Part shown: positions 17,690 to 26,725 of the stretch, piece after piece | How positions within the stretch are numbered: position 1 is the first letter of the stretch | How the letters are laid out: the number at the start of each line of letters is the position of its first letter | DNA from: SZUA-547 sp963669315 | GTDB taxonomy: Bacteria; Pseudomonadota; Alphaproteobacteria; Rhodobacterales; Rhodobacteraceae | NCBI GenBank assembly: GCA_963669315.1 | Contig: OY770021.1 | Coordinates: forward strand, 2,728,001-2,792,000 | Direction: 5' to 3' | DNA: 64,000 nt | Notes under the pieces: model-generated | Told to the model about the DNA's origin: nothing | Seen by the model: the letters and a program-made list of their open reading frames with translations, nothing else | Databases searched by the model: none | Program-made: the position numbers and the translations under genes

Positions 17690-19208
17690 GATTGTGTTGA
17701 AAAACTCCCTGTTGAAGTAGCTTCGGCGTCCTGATTCAGTCCACCGGCAAACGCGGGAGGGCGGTTGAGATGATGGGTCCGAGGCAGGAAGCGCAAGGCG
17801 CGCTTTTCTACGAGTTCTCGATTGAGGATCATGTGCCGCGGGATCACCTGTTGCGGTCGATTGACCGGTTCGTCGATCTTTCTGGCGTCCGCCATCACCT
17901 GGCTGCTCACTACAGCTCGACAGGCCGGCCCTCGGTCGATCCAGAACTGATGATCCGGATGCTGCTTGTCGGCTACGTGATGGGTATTCGGTCCGAGCGC
18001 CGCCTTTGCGAAGAGGCGCATCTGAACCTCGCCTACCGGTGGTTTTGCCGGCTCGATCTCACCGACCCGATCCCTGACCACTCTACTTTCTCGAAAAACC
18101 GCCACGGGAGGTTCCGGGAGAGCGACCTCTTGCGCCGCCTGTTCGAAGAGGTCGTCGCGCGCTGCATCGTCGAGGGCCTGGTCGGCGGCCAAAGCTTCGC
18201 GGTCGACGCCAGCATCATCCGGGCCGACGCCAGCAAGCAGAACGCGACGCCAATCGCTGACTGGCCGGCGGAGAAGCTCGACCCCGAGGACGCGCCCCGC
18301 GCCCTGCGTGAATATCTCGATACGCTTGACGACGCCGCCTTCGGCGCGGCGACGGAGAAAGCGCCCAAGTTCACTTCGCATGCCGACCCGGCCGCGCAAT
18401 GGACCGGAGCGCTGAAGGGGCCGGCCTTCTTCGCTTACGCGGACAACTATCTGATCGACACGGACCACGTGGTCATCGTCGATGTGGAGGCGACGCGGGC
18501 GGTCCGCCCGGCGGAGACGGGCGCCGCGCAGACCATGATCGACCGAACGATGGACCGTTTCGACCTCTCCCCCGAGCGGCTGATCGCCGACACGGCTTAC
18601 GGGTCCGCGGCCATGCTGAACTGGCTGGTCGAGGGGCGCGGGATCGAGCCGCACATCCCGGTGATCGACAAATCGGCTCGGCGGGATGGAACCTTCTCCC
18701 GCGAGGACTTTGCTTACGACCACGAGACCGACGCTTACATCTGTCCCGGAGGCCGTCCGATGACGACGACAGGGGCGCCGGGTCAATGACGAGGCGACGC
18801 TGATCTACCGCGCCAGCAAGCACGACTGCGACGCCTGCGTCCTCAAACCCCGCTGTTGTCCAAAAGCGCCCCAACGAAAAGTCCCCCGATCCATCCACGA
18901 AGGCGCGCGGGACATCGCCCGCGCCATCGCGAAGACCGACGCCTATGTCGTCTCGCGCCGAATGAGGAAAAAGGTCGAGATGCTCTTCGCCCACCTCAAA
19001 CGCATCCTCAAGCTCGACCGACTTCGATTACCCGGACCCAACGGCGCCAGGGACGAATTCCACCTCGCAGCCACCGCTCAGAACCTCAGAAAGCTCGCCA
19101 AACTGGTCCCGGCGCCCCGAACGTCGCAACCGGCGTGATCGGGCCCGGTTGCGCGTCGAACGACGCCGCTCTCCAACAGCCAAACTTGACGACTTTTTCA
19201 ACGGAATC
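17690..19208 (+). mobile_element. IS1182-family element B, copy 1
   Basis: The 1519-bp element has ends GATTGTGTTGAAAAACTCC (left) and GATTCCGTTGAAAAAGTC (right, complement). It is flanked by a perfect 4-bp duplication GACC (17686-17689 and 19209-19212). Removing the element and one GACC rebuilds GTCTGCTTCTGACCCAAAGC, a copy of the dispersed intergenic repeat. The second copy is at 49197-50715 in the same orientation. Confidence 0.85.
17770..19138 (+). pseudogene. IS1182-family transposase B, frameshifted (copy 1)
   Basis: Codons from ATG 17770 run to TGA 18787-18789 (339 residues), covering the N-terminal domain and DDE core (FAVDASII, DTDHVVIVDVEA, ADTAYGSAAM). The C-terminal part (VNDEATLIYRASKHDCDAC, KKVEMLFAHLKRIL) continues in the +1 frame to 19138. 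Reading GGGG at 18772-18775 as GGG restores one frame through TTTGRRVNDEATL, as expected from homologues. The same lesion is in copy 2. It is either a shared inactivating insertion or a slip site. Confidence 0.82.
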
Positions 19209-19336
19209 GACCCAAAGCGGACATACTGCGCTATACGCGCCAATTACCTATTGAGACGAGACAGTTGCAGGTGCCTGGGTTAGGTTGCGATCTGAATCTG
19301 CATCTTCACGACATTAGGTGATTGACGCGAAATTGG

Positions 19337-20674
19337 ATGATGGGGCCAGTTGAAACCCAGTACGCGCGAAGCGGCGACACCCACATTGCTTACCAGATTG
19401 TGGGTGATGGCGATCTGGATGTCATCTACGTGCCCGGATGGGTCTCTCACGTTGAACTTTGTTGGGAAGAACCGTCGCTTGCCCGCTTTCTTAACCGGAT
19501 TGCATCCTTCGCGCGCCTTGTCATCTTCGACAAGAGGGGAACCGGACTCTCCGACCGAGTGCCAAATGACCAACTCCCTACCCTAGAGGAGCGCGCCGAC
19601 GATCTTCTCGCGGTCATGAACGCAGCGAACTCTCGTGAAGCCGCGCTGATCGGATTTTCCGAGGGGGGGAACCTGAGCGCGTTTTTCGCCGCATCGCATC
19701 CACACAGAACCACCGCACTTGTCATGTACGGCACGTTCGGAAAGCGCATTTGGAGCCTGGACTACCCCTGGGCGCCAACTCCGCAGCAGCGGCAAGAGGA
19801 ATACGATTTCATTGAGCGCGAATGGGGCAATCTGATGGACTTGGAGCATTATGCTCCAAGCAAGATCAACGACGCGGCCTTCGCCCGTCGGGTGGCCACA
19901 TATTTCAGGCGAAGCGCGAGCCCCGGCGCCGCGGTGGCGCTGCTGAAAATGAACACCCAGATCGACCTCACCAACGTTCTGCCCGCCATTCACGTTCCAA
20001 CGCTGGTGCTCCACAGGCGCGGAGACCGCGACGCCAAGGTGGAGGAGGGACGGTGGATCGCAGACCGTGTTTCAAACGCCCGTTTTGTTGAGCTTGACGG
20101 CGAAGATCATCTGCCTTGGGTCGGCGACTCTGACTCGATTCTAGATGAAATTCAGGGCTTTCTCACCGGCGAGAAGCCCCAGCAACAGATCGAGCGTTTT
20201 CTGACGACGATCCTCTTTACAGACATCGTAGGTTCAACCGACATCGCCCGCCGGATGGGAGATAGGGACTGGAAGGGCCTGCTCAACGGGCACGACAAAA
20301 TGTGCGCGCGCGCAATCGCCGATCATAATGGACGGCTCGTCAAGGGAACGGGCGACGGTATTCTCGCGACGTTCGATGGGCCGGGCAGAGGCATTTCGTG
20401 CGCGCAAGCGATTGCGGCGGCGGCGGACGAATTAGGCCTTAAGGTTCGTAGCGGCTTACATACCGGCGAATGTGAGTTGAGAGGCGAAGAGATCGCCGGC
20501 GTCGCCGTTCATCTCGCCGCGCGAATTTCCGCGCTGGCCAAACCTGATCAGCTCTTAGTGTCGCGAACCGTTCGCGATCTGGTGGCCGGCTCCGGGCATG
20601 AATTTCTAGACCAAGGCGAATTCACGCTGAAAGGTTTCCCCGAAAAGTGGGCACTCTATTCGGTGAAACATTAA
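19337..20674 (+). CDS. Alpha/beta-hydrolase fused to a class III adenylate/guanylate cyclase
   Basis: Residues about 1-275 form an alpha/beta-hydrolase (GFSEGGNLSAFFA nucleophile elbow, late His in GEDHLPWVGD). Residues about 285-445 form a class III cyclase (TTILFTDIVGSTDIARRMGD, GRLVKGTGDGILATF, GIAGVAVHLAARI-type core). This fusion is common in rhizobia and other soil proteobacteria. It would make cAMP or cGMP in the cytoplasm, perhaps sensing a small hydrolase ligand. ATG 19337 is chosen; TTG 19322 and ATG 19340 are alternatives, and no strong ribosome site is seen. It lies alone between two IS1182 elements. Confidence 0.85.
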   Translation: MMGPVETQYARSGDTHIAYQIVGDGDLDVIYVPGWVSHVELCWEEPSLARFLNRIASFARLVIFDKRGTGLSDRVPNDQLPTLEERADDLLAVMNAANSREAALIGFSEGGNLSAFFAASHPHRTTALVMYGTFGKRIWSLDYPWAPTPQQRQEEYDFIEREWGNLMDLEHYAPSKINDAAFARRVATYFRRSASPGAAVALLKMNTQIDLTNVLPAIHVPTLVLHRRGDRDAKVEEGRWIADRVSNARFVELDGEDHLPWVGDSDSILDEIQGFLTGEKPQQQIERFLTTILFTDIVGSTDIARRMGDRDWKGLLNGHDKMCARAIADHNGRLVKGTGDGILATFDGPGRGISCAQAIAAAADELGLKVRSGLHTGECELRGEEIAGVAVHLAARISALAKPDQLLVSRTVRDLVAGSGHEFLDQGEFTLKGFPEKWALYSVKH

Positions 20675-20955
20675 CTTGCGCTCAAGGTATCAGTTTAGCC
20701 GTACCGGATTGAAACTGGTGTCGGTCGGGTGCTTGAAAGTGGAGGCCGCGTGTGCGCCACCGCAAGCCTAGTTCTTTTGGCAATCCCATTGAGTCCACAA
20801 TTGGCGCATTGCGGAAATCACCACCTCTGATCACGCTGCAGTCGTGACGAATGTCTGCTTTCCCCTTTGCAGCGCAGCGTGTCCAGTTGGTCAGAGTCTG
20901 CGATCATAATGCTGCGCAAGCGTAGCTCCCGAACTTGGCTCGTCGGCTTCGGGCT

Positions 20956-22503
20956 GATTCCGTTGAAAAAGTCGCTCTTGCTCGGTGGCCGACTGGCTGA
21001 TTCACTTCCGATATAGATGGAGGCGGATCGCGATGATGGGACCGAAACAGGAAGCGCAGTCAGCGTTGTTCTATGAGTTCTCGTTGGAGGATCACGTCCC
21101 GCAGGATCACCTGCTGCGGTCGATTGATCAGTTTGTTGATCTGAGCGGCATCCGCCCGCATCTGGCGGACTTTTACAGCCACACGGGACGTCCGTCGGTT
21201 GATCCGGAATTGCTGATCCGGATGCTGCTGGTGGGCTATTGCTTTGGGATCAGGTCTGAGCGGCGGCTTTGCGAAGAGGTCCATCTGAACCTGGCCTATC
21301 GCTGGTTCTGCCGCCTTGATCTGACCGACCGGATTCCGGATCATTCCACCTTCTCCAAGAACCGCCATGGCCGCTTCCGCGAGAGCGACCTGTTGCGTCA
21401 CGTATTCGAGACGACTGTTGCGCGATGCATGGAGGAGGGCCTCGTCAGCGGACAGGGCTTTGCAGTGGACGCCAGCCTGATCGTTGCGGACGTCCAAAAG
21501 CAGAACTCAAGCAACCCGGAGGATTGGAAGGCCAGAGAGATCGACCCGGACCAAGCGCCTCGGGCGGTTCGCGAATATCTCGACACCCTGGACGACGAAG
21601 CCTTTGGCGCGGCCACCGCCGCCAAGCCCAAGTTCACGGCGCATGCGGATCCCGCCAGCCAATGGACGGCGGCCCGCAAAGGGCCTGCATTCTTTGCTTA
21701 TTCAGACAACTACCTGATCGACACGGATCACGGCGTCATCGTTGATGTGGACGCCAGTCGCTCGAACAAGTCCGCCGAGGTGGGCACAATGCGCAAGATG
21801 ATTGACCGCACCCAAGCCCGTTTCGGCCTGAAGCCGGATTGGTTGGCGGCCGACACCGCATACGGCTCGTCCGACAACCTCGTCTGGCTGACAATAAAGC
21901 GGCAGATCCTCCCGTTCATCCCGGTCTTCGACAAATCGGAGCGCAAGGACGGAACCTGGTCCCGATCCGACTTCACCTGGGACGAGGACGACGACCGCTA
22001 TATCTGCCCGGAAGGAAATGAACTCCGTCACACCAGGCGGCGATACTCCGATCCCGCCCGAACGGCGCCAGGATTGAAAGCGCGCAAATACCGGGCCCTG
22101 AAAGCCGATTGCCTGAACTGCCCATCGAAAGCCAAATGCTGCCCGAACACAGACGTGCGCGCCATCAACCGAGAGAAGTTCGAGATCGTCAGAGATTTTG
22201 CGCGGCGCTGCGTGGGTTCAGCGTTCAACCCGACCGCGCAGAAGCGACGAAAGAAAGTTGAGATGCTGTTCGCCCACCTCAAGCGCATCCTCGGGCTGGG
22301 ACGGCTCCGATTACGAGGGCCATGTGGCGTCCAGGACGAATTCACCCTCGCAGCAGCAGCACAAAACCTCCGGAAACTGGCGAAACTCAAGCCGATGGCG
22401 CCCGTCGCCGGATAACCAGTCCGGCTGGCCGTGGATTGCGTGTTCAAAGCAAGCCGGCAGCCAAAGCGCAGGCGCCAAATCCAACGACTTTTTCAACAAA
22501 ATC
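20956..22503 (+). mobile_element. IS1182-family element A, copy 2
   Basis: This 1548-bp copy has the same ends as copy 1 in reverse orientation and is flanked by GGCT (20952-20955 and 22504-22507). Its right flank is the second copy of the dispersed intergenic repeat. The 287 bases between the hydrolase-cyclase gene and this element hold only TGTCTGCTTTCC-type repeat fragments. Confidence 0.88.
21033..22415 (+). CDS. IS1182-family transposase A (copy 2)
   Basis: The protein is identical to that of copy 1, residue for residue over the whole visible translation, with the start set at MMGPKQEAQ. The only nucleotide difference I noticed inside the coding part is a silent change (near 21807). Such identity means a very recent transposition or gene conversion. 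The DDE residues and C-terminal cysteines are intact, so this copy should be functional. Confidence 0.9.
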   Translation: MMGPKQEAQSALFYEFSLEDHVPQDHLLRSIDQFVDLSGIRPHLADFYSHTGRPSVDPELLIRMLLVGYCFGIRSERRLCEEVHLNLAYRWFCRLDLTDRIPDHSTFSKNRHGRFRESDLLRHVFETTVARCMEEGLVSGQGFAVDASLIVADVQKQNSSNPEDWKAREIDPDQAPRAVREYLDTLDDEAFGAATAAKPKFTAHADPASQWTAARKGPAFFAYSDNYLIDTDHGVIVDVDASRSNKSAEVGTMRKMIDRTQARFGLKPDWLAADTAYGSSDNLVWLTIKRQILPFIPVFDKSERKDGTWSRSDFTWDEDDDRYICPEGNELRHTRRRYSDPARTAPGLKARKYRALKADCLNCPSKAKCCPNTDVRAINREKFEIVRDFARRCVGSAFNPTAQKRRKKVEMLFAHLKRILGLGRLRLRGPCGVQDEFTLAAAAQNLRKLAKLKPMAPVAG

Positions 22504-22507
22504 GGCT

Positions 22508-22685
22508 CGGAGCTGCCGTTCCACCCCACCTCGCCGGATGGCAGCTTTCGATGGCCGAATATCTGGGCTTCGCTCTATCGACCTAATGCCAGTGCACAAT
22601 CTGCGTTGCGCGAACGACCGCTTTCGATTTGCTCCGGGACGCTGTGCACATTGCTCTGCACCAGACCGCTTCTGACCCAAAGCCG
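22508..22685. repeat. Dispersed intergenic repeat, copy 2
   Basis: It matches 12556-12735 over about 180 bases with scattered substitutions, from CGGAGCTGCCGTTCC to CTTCTGACCCAAAG. The stem arms near the left edge are AGCTGCCGT and ATGGCAGCT, so the one change there keeps pairing as G-U. The IS1182-A copies touch the repeat at the same GGCT but in opposite orientation. Confidence 0.65.
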
Positions 22686-22723
22686 CCGCGATTACCGCAT
22701 GCAACGCATGGCTGCTTCGAGCC

Positions 22724-22889
22724 CATTGTGTTGAAAAACTCCGCCACCGAAAATTTGCCGCCGAAACTTGGAATGCTGTTCGCTCAAGAGGGCGTCTGAC
22801 AAACGAAATTTGCAGAATGCCCCTTCAACGGGACGACATTCTGCCGACTTGGCCGTTTGTGTTCGAGCGTCGAGTTTTTCAACGAAATC
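22724..22889. mobile_element. 166-bp MITE with IS1182-type ends
   Basis: The element has perfect 12-bp inverted ends GTTGAAAAACTC / GAGTTTTTCAAC, extended by ATTGT and GAAAT outside. It is bounded by a 4-bp duplication AGCC (22720-22723, 22890-22893). The left end equals the left end of IS1182-B over CATTGT/GATTGT-GTTGAAAAACTCC. It has no coding capacity, so it would depend on an IS1182 transposase in trans. Confidence 0.7.
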
Positions 22890-22918
22890 AGCCCGAAGCC
22901 GACGCAGTGATTGGGAAC

Positions 22919-23983
22919 TTAAGACAACCTTTCGACCACTCTTTCTGAAATCACGCGGTAAAGTTTTTCGCGGTTTTTAATCTGCAACAGTTGTTCAAGA
23001 GCATCCTGGTTGAGTTGAAGAATATCTGAAATCTCGCGGATATTCCTGCGACTTCCGAAGCCGATGCTGTCAGGTCCGCTTGCATTCCTTAGGACAAGCG
23101 CAGAAAGAGCGCGGGAAAATTCGTCGTCATCCTCCGGTATAAGAACCTCATCGTCTTCGACCAAGGAGTACTCTTCCACGTCACTTTGAGGTTCAAGCTC
23201 AGCTTCGGCAAAGGTTCCATCTGTTGATCGAGTGGTTGCAACGTTTATTTGCTGTTTCTTTTCAAGTTCAGCCGCTAACTCTTTCTTTTGTTCAATTCGA
23301 TTTGCTTCGCTTCGTGCTTTCTGAGTTGCCCATTCCGGTATTTCTGCTGTAAGACGCTCGATCAGGTCGCGGTCTTTTTCAATATTCAGTATACGTAAAC
23401 CGTCCCTGAGGTCTTCCGGCATAGCGTCTTGCCAAAAGATGCGGCGGGCGTCCGAAATCTGCCAACTGTTGCACCACAACGGAAATGGCATGAAGCAGTC
23501 TTTGGTATTGGGTTCTCCTGGTCCCTCGGCGTCGTCACTTTCGACATTGATTTCTTCTGGCTCGGGGGTTGGAACTTCGATGAACGTCGTGGAAGCGAAT
23601 TGCCACCTCTTGAAAACCTGAAAAGCCATCTTGGACCTGAAATCCGACAAAGAAAACTCGGCATTTTCAAGAAGTGCTCCAGCTTTCAGCAGACTTGGAT
23701 ATCGCTTTTCGAGGTATTTTGAAACAATTTCGCGCCGTGAAGTTAGAGAGAGGCTGGGGCTGTCTCCAATGATGCTGTTGCAGTGCCGACAGCACGGCAG
23801 CAACGAAGGATTGAGGTCCAGAAAATCCGGGAGAGGAAGATCAACCGCCAACGAAATCGGCGGAACGTGGTCGAGACTGTCAGCATACTGCGCACAATAG
23901 ACACAGAAGCCGGACAGCCCAAGTTCGTGGCGAACGTAGTGGCTGTGGCGAAGCTTCATAGCTAATTGACGACGGCGCGACAC
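22919..23983 (-). CDS. HNH-like zinc-fold protein of unknown function, 354 aa
   Basis: The N-terminal 80 residues carry an HNH-like pattern: C27VYC30, D38H39VPP and PCCRHCN (Cys64/65/68, Asn69). The middle part has a charged coiled segment (EANRIEQKKELAAELEKKQQ) and an acidic stretch. The C-terminal 60 residues look helical. HNH nucleases occur in phage, restriction and toxin systems; catalysis is plausible but not proven. The DNA looks more AT-rich than its neighbours, which suggests separate acquisition. It stands alone between the MITE and a phage remnant, so a defence or phage role is an inference. Confidence 0.6.
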   Translation of the reverse strand: MSRRRQLAMKLRHSHYVRHELGLSGFCVYCAQYADSLDHVPPISLAVDLPLPDFLDLNPSLLPCCRHCNSIIGDSPSLSLTSRREIVSKYLEKRYPSLLKAGALLENAEFSLSDFRSKMAFQVFKRWQFASTTFIEVPTPEPEEINVESDDAEGPGEPNTKDCFMPFPLWCNSWQISDARRIFWQDAMPEDLRDGLRILNIEKDRDLIERLTAEIPEWATQKARSEANRIEQKKELAAELEKKQQINVATTRSTDGTFAEAELEPQSDVEEYSLVEDDEVLIPEDDDEFSRALSALVLRNASGPDSIGFGSRRNIREISDILQLNQDALEQLLQIKNREKLYRVISERVVERLS

Positions 23984-24722
23984 TTGATCTCCTTTGACTG
24001 GATTTCTTGATAAAGTCCGATCGGAGTACCATCATAACTCCCGCGAAAGCCATTTGGCATTTTGGCGCCTCTCATCTTCTTAAACTACGACTCGGAAAAC
24101 GACTGGAAAGTCCGCAGAGCGGTCGTCTAGGCGGAGGGCAACGAACTACCGGTTTTGGCGCACAGCGGACATGGCGGGCGCTCGGTCAAGTTTCGGCTTT
24201 CGGCCCCAATCCAGACATTCCGGCGCCCGGTAGGAACAACCGCGAGGGCGCTTGTGTAGACCAGGAGTCGAAGGCGCTCATTGAATTTCCGACCTTTTCT
24301 CCGGTTTTTTCGGGCGAATGTTACGGTTTATGGCCGGTCGCTAGGGGCTTCAGGTGAGCCAGGGAAGGGCTTCAGAGATGTTCGCCGCCCCCCGGTGCTC
24401 TCCACCTGCGCAGGGGTTTTGGACCGGTCATTCATTTACTGTTCATGCAGGCGCGATATTGTCGGCATCACCATAACTACCCCAGCGACCCCTGACCGAA
24501 ATGCCACCCGGTCGGGGGTTGTTTCTTTCGATGCTTGTCGAGTGTCGGCATCGCCAGTTTGCATTCGAATTGACCCCATTTTTTGAATCGCGGAAGCGCG
24601 CGTTTTGGGTGTGGCTCCGGTGCTTCAGCGAAGGGGTGGAGCGATGACTCCACCCCCCGCCGTACCGCCCGCCAGGGAGTAGATGGCGAGCGGCCCAGAT
24701 CAGCGGATCGAGCAGCCGCTGA
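23984..24722. other. Gene-poor phage-remnant flank with an 11-bp stem hairpin
   Basis: I see no supportable gene in this 739-base gap. At 24488-24519 the arms ACCCCTGACCG and CGGTCGGGGGT (one G-U pair) flank a 10-base loop and are followed by TGTTTCTTTC, a possible terminator reading rightwards. The part near 24150 contains a GCGCACAGCGGACAT fragment of the dispersed repeat. The GC-rich stretch before 24720 lies just after the capsid stop on the minus strand. Confidence 0.45.
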
Positions 24723-25967
24723 TTAGTCAGGATCGGCGATATTGCGGATCGCGACGAAAGCTGAAGGATATTCAACCGCGAAATCGACACGTAGATGCGC
24801 GAGGAAGCCGACTTCGAGAGTGTCGGCGAACCTTTCCTTCAGGGTTTCAATCCTGATTTCCTGGCGGATTCCCATCAGCAGGTGCTTCCAGACACCGGCG
24901 AGCATGATCCCTTCCGTCGGCGACACGGCGTCCGCGTCGGGAACATTGCCCGTTGTGTAGAGCTGCGACCGCGACATGACAGGCGGTGCGCCGAGCCATT
25001 GGCCCTGAGAGTCCTTGAGACCCGCGAGCGTGTTCTCTTCCGCCGGGTTCATGATGAACCCGATATCGTCGCCTGAGAAGTTCGCCCCGGTGATCTGGCC
25101 CCGCGCCGTTAGAAGCGGCGTGTAGTCCAGGGCCGCGCCGAGGTGATCGACTTCGCCGATGCCAGAGATGTTGGCGACGCCCTGCGGCTCAGGATCAACG
25201 CCAGTGCCGAAGAGGCCGACGCGATCCACCTCAACCGCCAACGCGGACGCGATGATGTTCGGAAGCGCCGTGCCGATATTGAGTGTATCGTCCAGCACCT
25301 CGCGCGATGCCTTGACCAAGACCGCGAGCGACTTGGGCAGCAGCTCGACCCGCGAGAACGTCGGGTCGGATTCCGCGACAGCGCCATGCTCAGCACGCCA
25401 GGCCGGAACCGGATCTGAAGCGACCGTTGCGATATGGTTCGTATCGCTTCCCAAGGGGACGGTCATCGCGCCAGCGCGGCTAAGAGCCATGCGGTTTCGC
25501 ATCAAGTCGATCAAGCGCGAACTCAGAAGGTCGGGAACCGTACAACCGCCTTGGCTGTCGGTGCCTTCACTGAGGGCGCGTTTTTCCTGATCGGTCTTCG
25601 CGCCAGTCACCATCGACCGCAAATAGTTGCCAAGGCTGAGATCAGTGTATTCGGAGCGGCCAACGCGCTCGCGCTGCCAATCCTCGCAGCGCTCTTCCGG
25701 CTTCAGAGAAAAGAGCCGTTCTTCGCTGTCGGTGCGAGCGGTCCTGTTACCGCTACCAGGGCGGCGCGAGGTGTCGATTGCTTCGTCGCGCTCGATCAGG
25801 CGCGCCTGAAGGTCGAGATCGTCCCATTCCGCCATCAGTTCATCGTGCCGCGATTGAAGCTCGTTTTCGCGTTCTGGGCCGATGTCGGGGGTGAGTTGGT
25901 TTAGCGCCTCTTTGGCGTCAGCCAGGATAGTTTTCTGCTTTGCGCGCAGCGTTTGCAGTTTAGGCAT
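24723..25967 (-). CDS. HK97-type phage major capsid protein (orphan)
   Basis: The start at ATG 25967 follows an AGAAAGAAG ribosome site; an ATG 33 bases upstream is less likely. The 414-residue product has a charged, coiled delta/scaffold domain (about 1-105, rich in Glu/Arg/Gln) and then the gp5 fold: LSEGTDSQGGCTVPDLLSSR, PVPAWRAEHGAVAESDPTF, LVKASREVLDD, NPAEENTLAGLKDSQGQWLG. No portal, protease or tail gene is in the window. Upstream on the minus strand, an open tail ending GAPISEKEVKNA overlaps this start and may be the end of a lost neighbour cut by IS3. This is a prophage relic. Confidence 0.82.
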   Translation of the reverse strand: MPKLQTLRAKQKTILADAKEALNQLTPDIGPERENELQSRHDELMAEWDDLDLQARLIERDEAIDTSRRPGSGNRTARTDSEERLFSLKPEERCEDWQRERVGRSEYTDLSLGNYLRSMVTGAKTDQEKRALSEGTDSQGGCTVPDLLSSRLIDLMRNRMALSRAGAMTVPLGSDTNHIATVASDPVPAWRAEHGAVAESDPTFSRVELLPKSLAVLVKASREVLDDTLNIGTALPNIIASALAVEVDRVGLFGTGVDPEPQGVANISGIGEVDHLGAALDYTPLLTARGQITGANFSGDDIGFIMNPAEENTLAGLKDSQGQWLGAPPVMSRSQLYTTGNVPDADAVSPTEGIMLAGVWKHLLMGIRQEIRIETLKERFADTLEVGFLAHLRVDFAVEYPSAFVAIRNIADPD

Positions 25968-26066
25968 TTTTAACTTCTTTCTCTGAGATTGGCGCGCCAT
26001 CGCGGCGGGCCTGGAATGCGCTTCCCAAGGCGCGATCAGGGGGTCGATTTAATTAGGTTTGAGACG

Positions 26067-26226
26067 ATCAGATCATCATCGAGGGCTGGAGAAAGCACTA
26101 CAACACGAAACGGCCCCACAGCGCACTCGGCTATCGGCCACCGGCGCCAGAATCCATCGTCCCAATGGAAACCAGGCCAGTGATGCACTAACAATCAAAC
26201 CGGACCAATCAGGTGAGGCTGCCCAG
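26067..26226 (+). mobile_element. IS3 (IS407-like) right-end fragment
   Basis: These 160 bases match the right end of the element at 1204-2420 (2261-2420) with one noticed change (TTC to ATC before the end). They encode only the last about 40 OrfB residues. The left break joins directly to capsid-gene upstream DNA, so the element took part in a deletion that removed the rest of the prophage and most of itself. Confidence 0.8.
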
Positions 26227-26254
26227 GATTACCTGATCACTCCCTCCCCAAACG

Positions 26255-26725
26255 CTAAGAATCCGATCTGCCTCGCGAAAGGTCGACCTTTTTGACAAGA
26301 CACTCTGGATTGCAAGAAGCAGGATTTGCTCGATCGTCAGCCGCGAACGTAAAGTATTTGTGACCAAAATAGCTCGTTATCGCCGGCGCCAGCACCCCGA
26401 TAATGTGAGCGATGTCGTCTGAATGCCAGGTGAAGCCAATGGCTGGAAACGCGAAACGAGCGAGTCCCACGCTGATCATCCAAACCAAAGCCATTGCAAT
26501 CACGTTGACAATTGCAAACCTCGTAAACTCCGAACTCAGCGACCGGCCCGAGGTTCCGAAAACAAATGCCCGAGCGAGAGTATGCGCGGTTGCCATTCCA
26601 ATCAGGTATGCGACTGCCACGGCCGCCTCGAACGACATCGCCAAATCTAGCAAATACCGGCTACCGAGGTTGACTAGCGCTGCAATTCCTCCGGTGATGA
26701 GAAACTTGAAAAAGCTATGGCTCAT
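26255..26725 (-). CDS. GtrA-family membrane protein
   Basis: The start at ATG 26725 overlaps the end of the upstream gene by 11 bases and gives MSHSFFKFLITGGIAALVN, the classic GtrA opening with four predicted helices. GtrA proteins are linked to moving or anchoring polyprenyl-phosphate sugars. In mycobacteria the GtrA protein Rv3789 is encoded beside dprE1-dprE2 and was proposed to reorient decaprenyl-phosphoryl arabinose or to anchor an arabinosyltransferase. The same neighbours appear here, so a role in presenting the lipid-linked sugar is inferred. This is the last gene of the operon. Confidence 0.83.
   Translation of the reverse strand: MSHSFFKFLITGGIAALVNLGSRYLLDLAMSFEAAVAVAYLIGMATAHTLARAFVFGTSGRSLSSEFTRFAIVNVIAMALVWMISVGLARFAFPAIGFTWHSDDIAHIIGVLAPAITSYFGHKYFTFAADDRANPASCNPECLVKKVDLSRGRSDS

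Noticed and set aside
24007..24586. Plus-strand frames in the gap beside the capsid gene
   Set aside because: They have no ribosome site, no recognisable domain and lie in decayed repeat or phage DNA.
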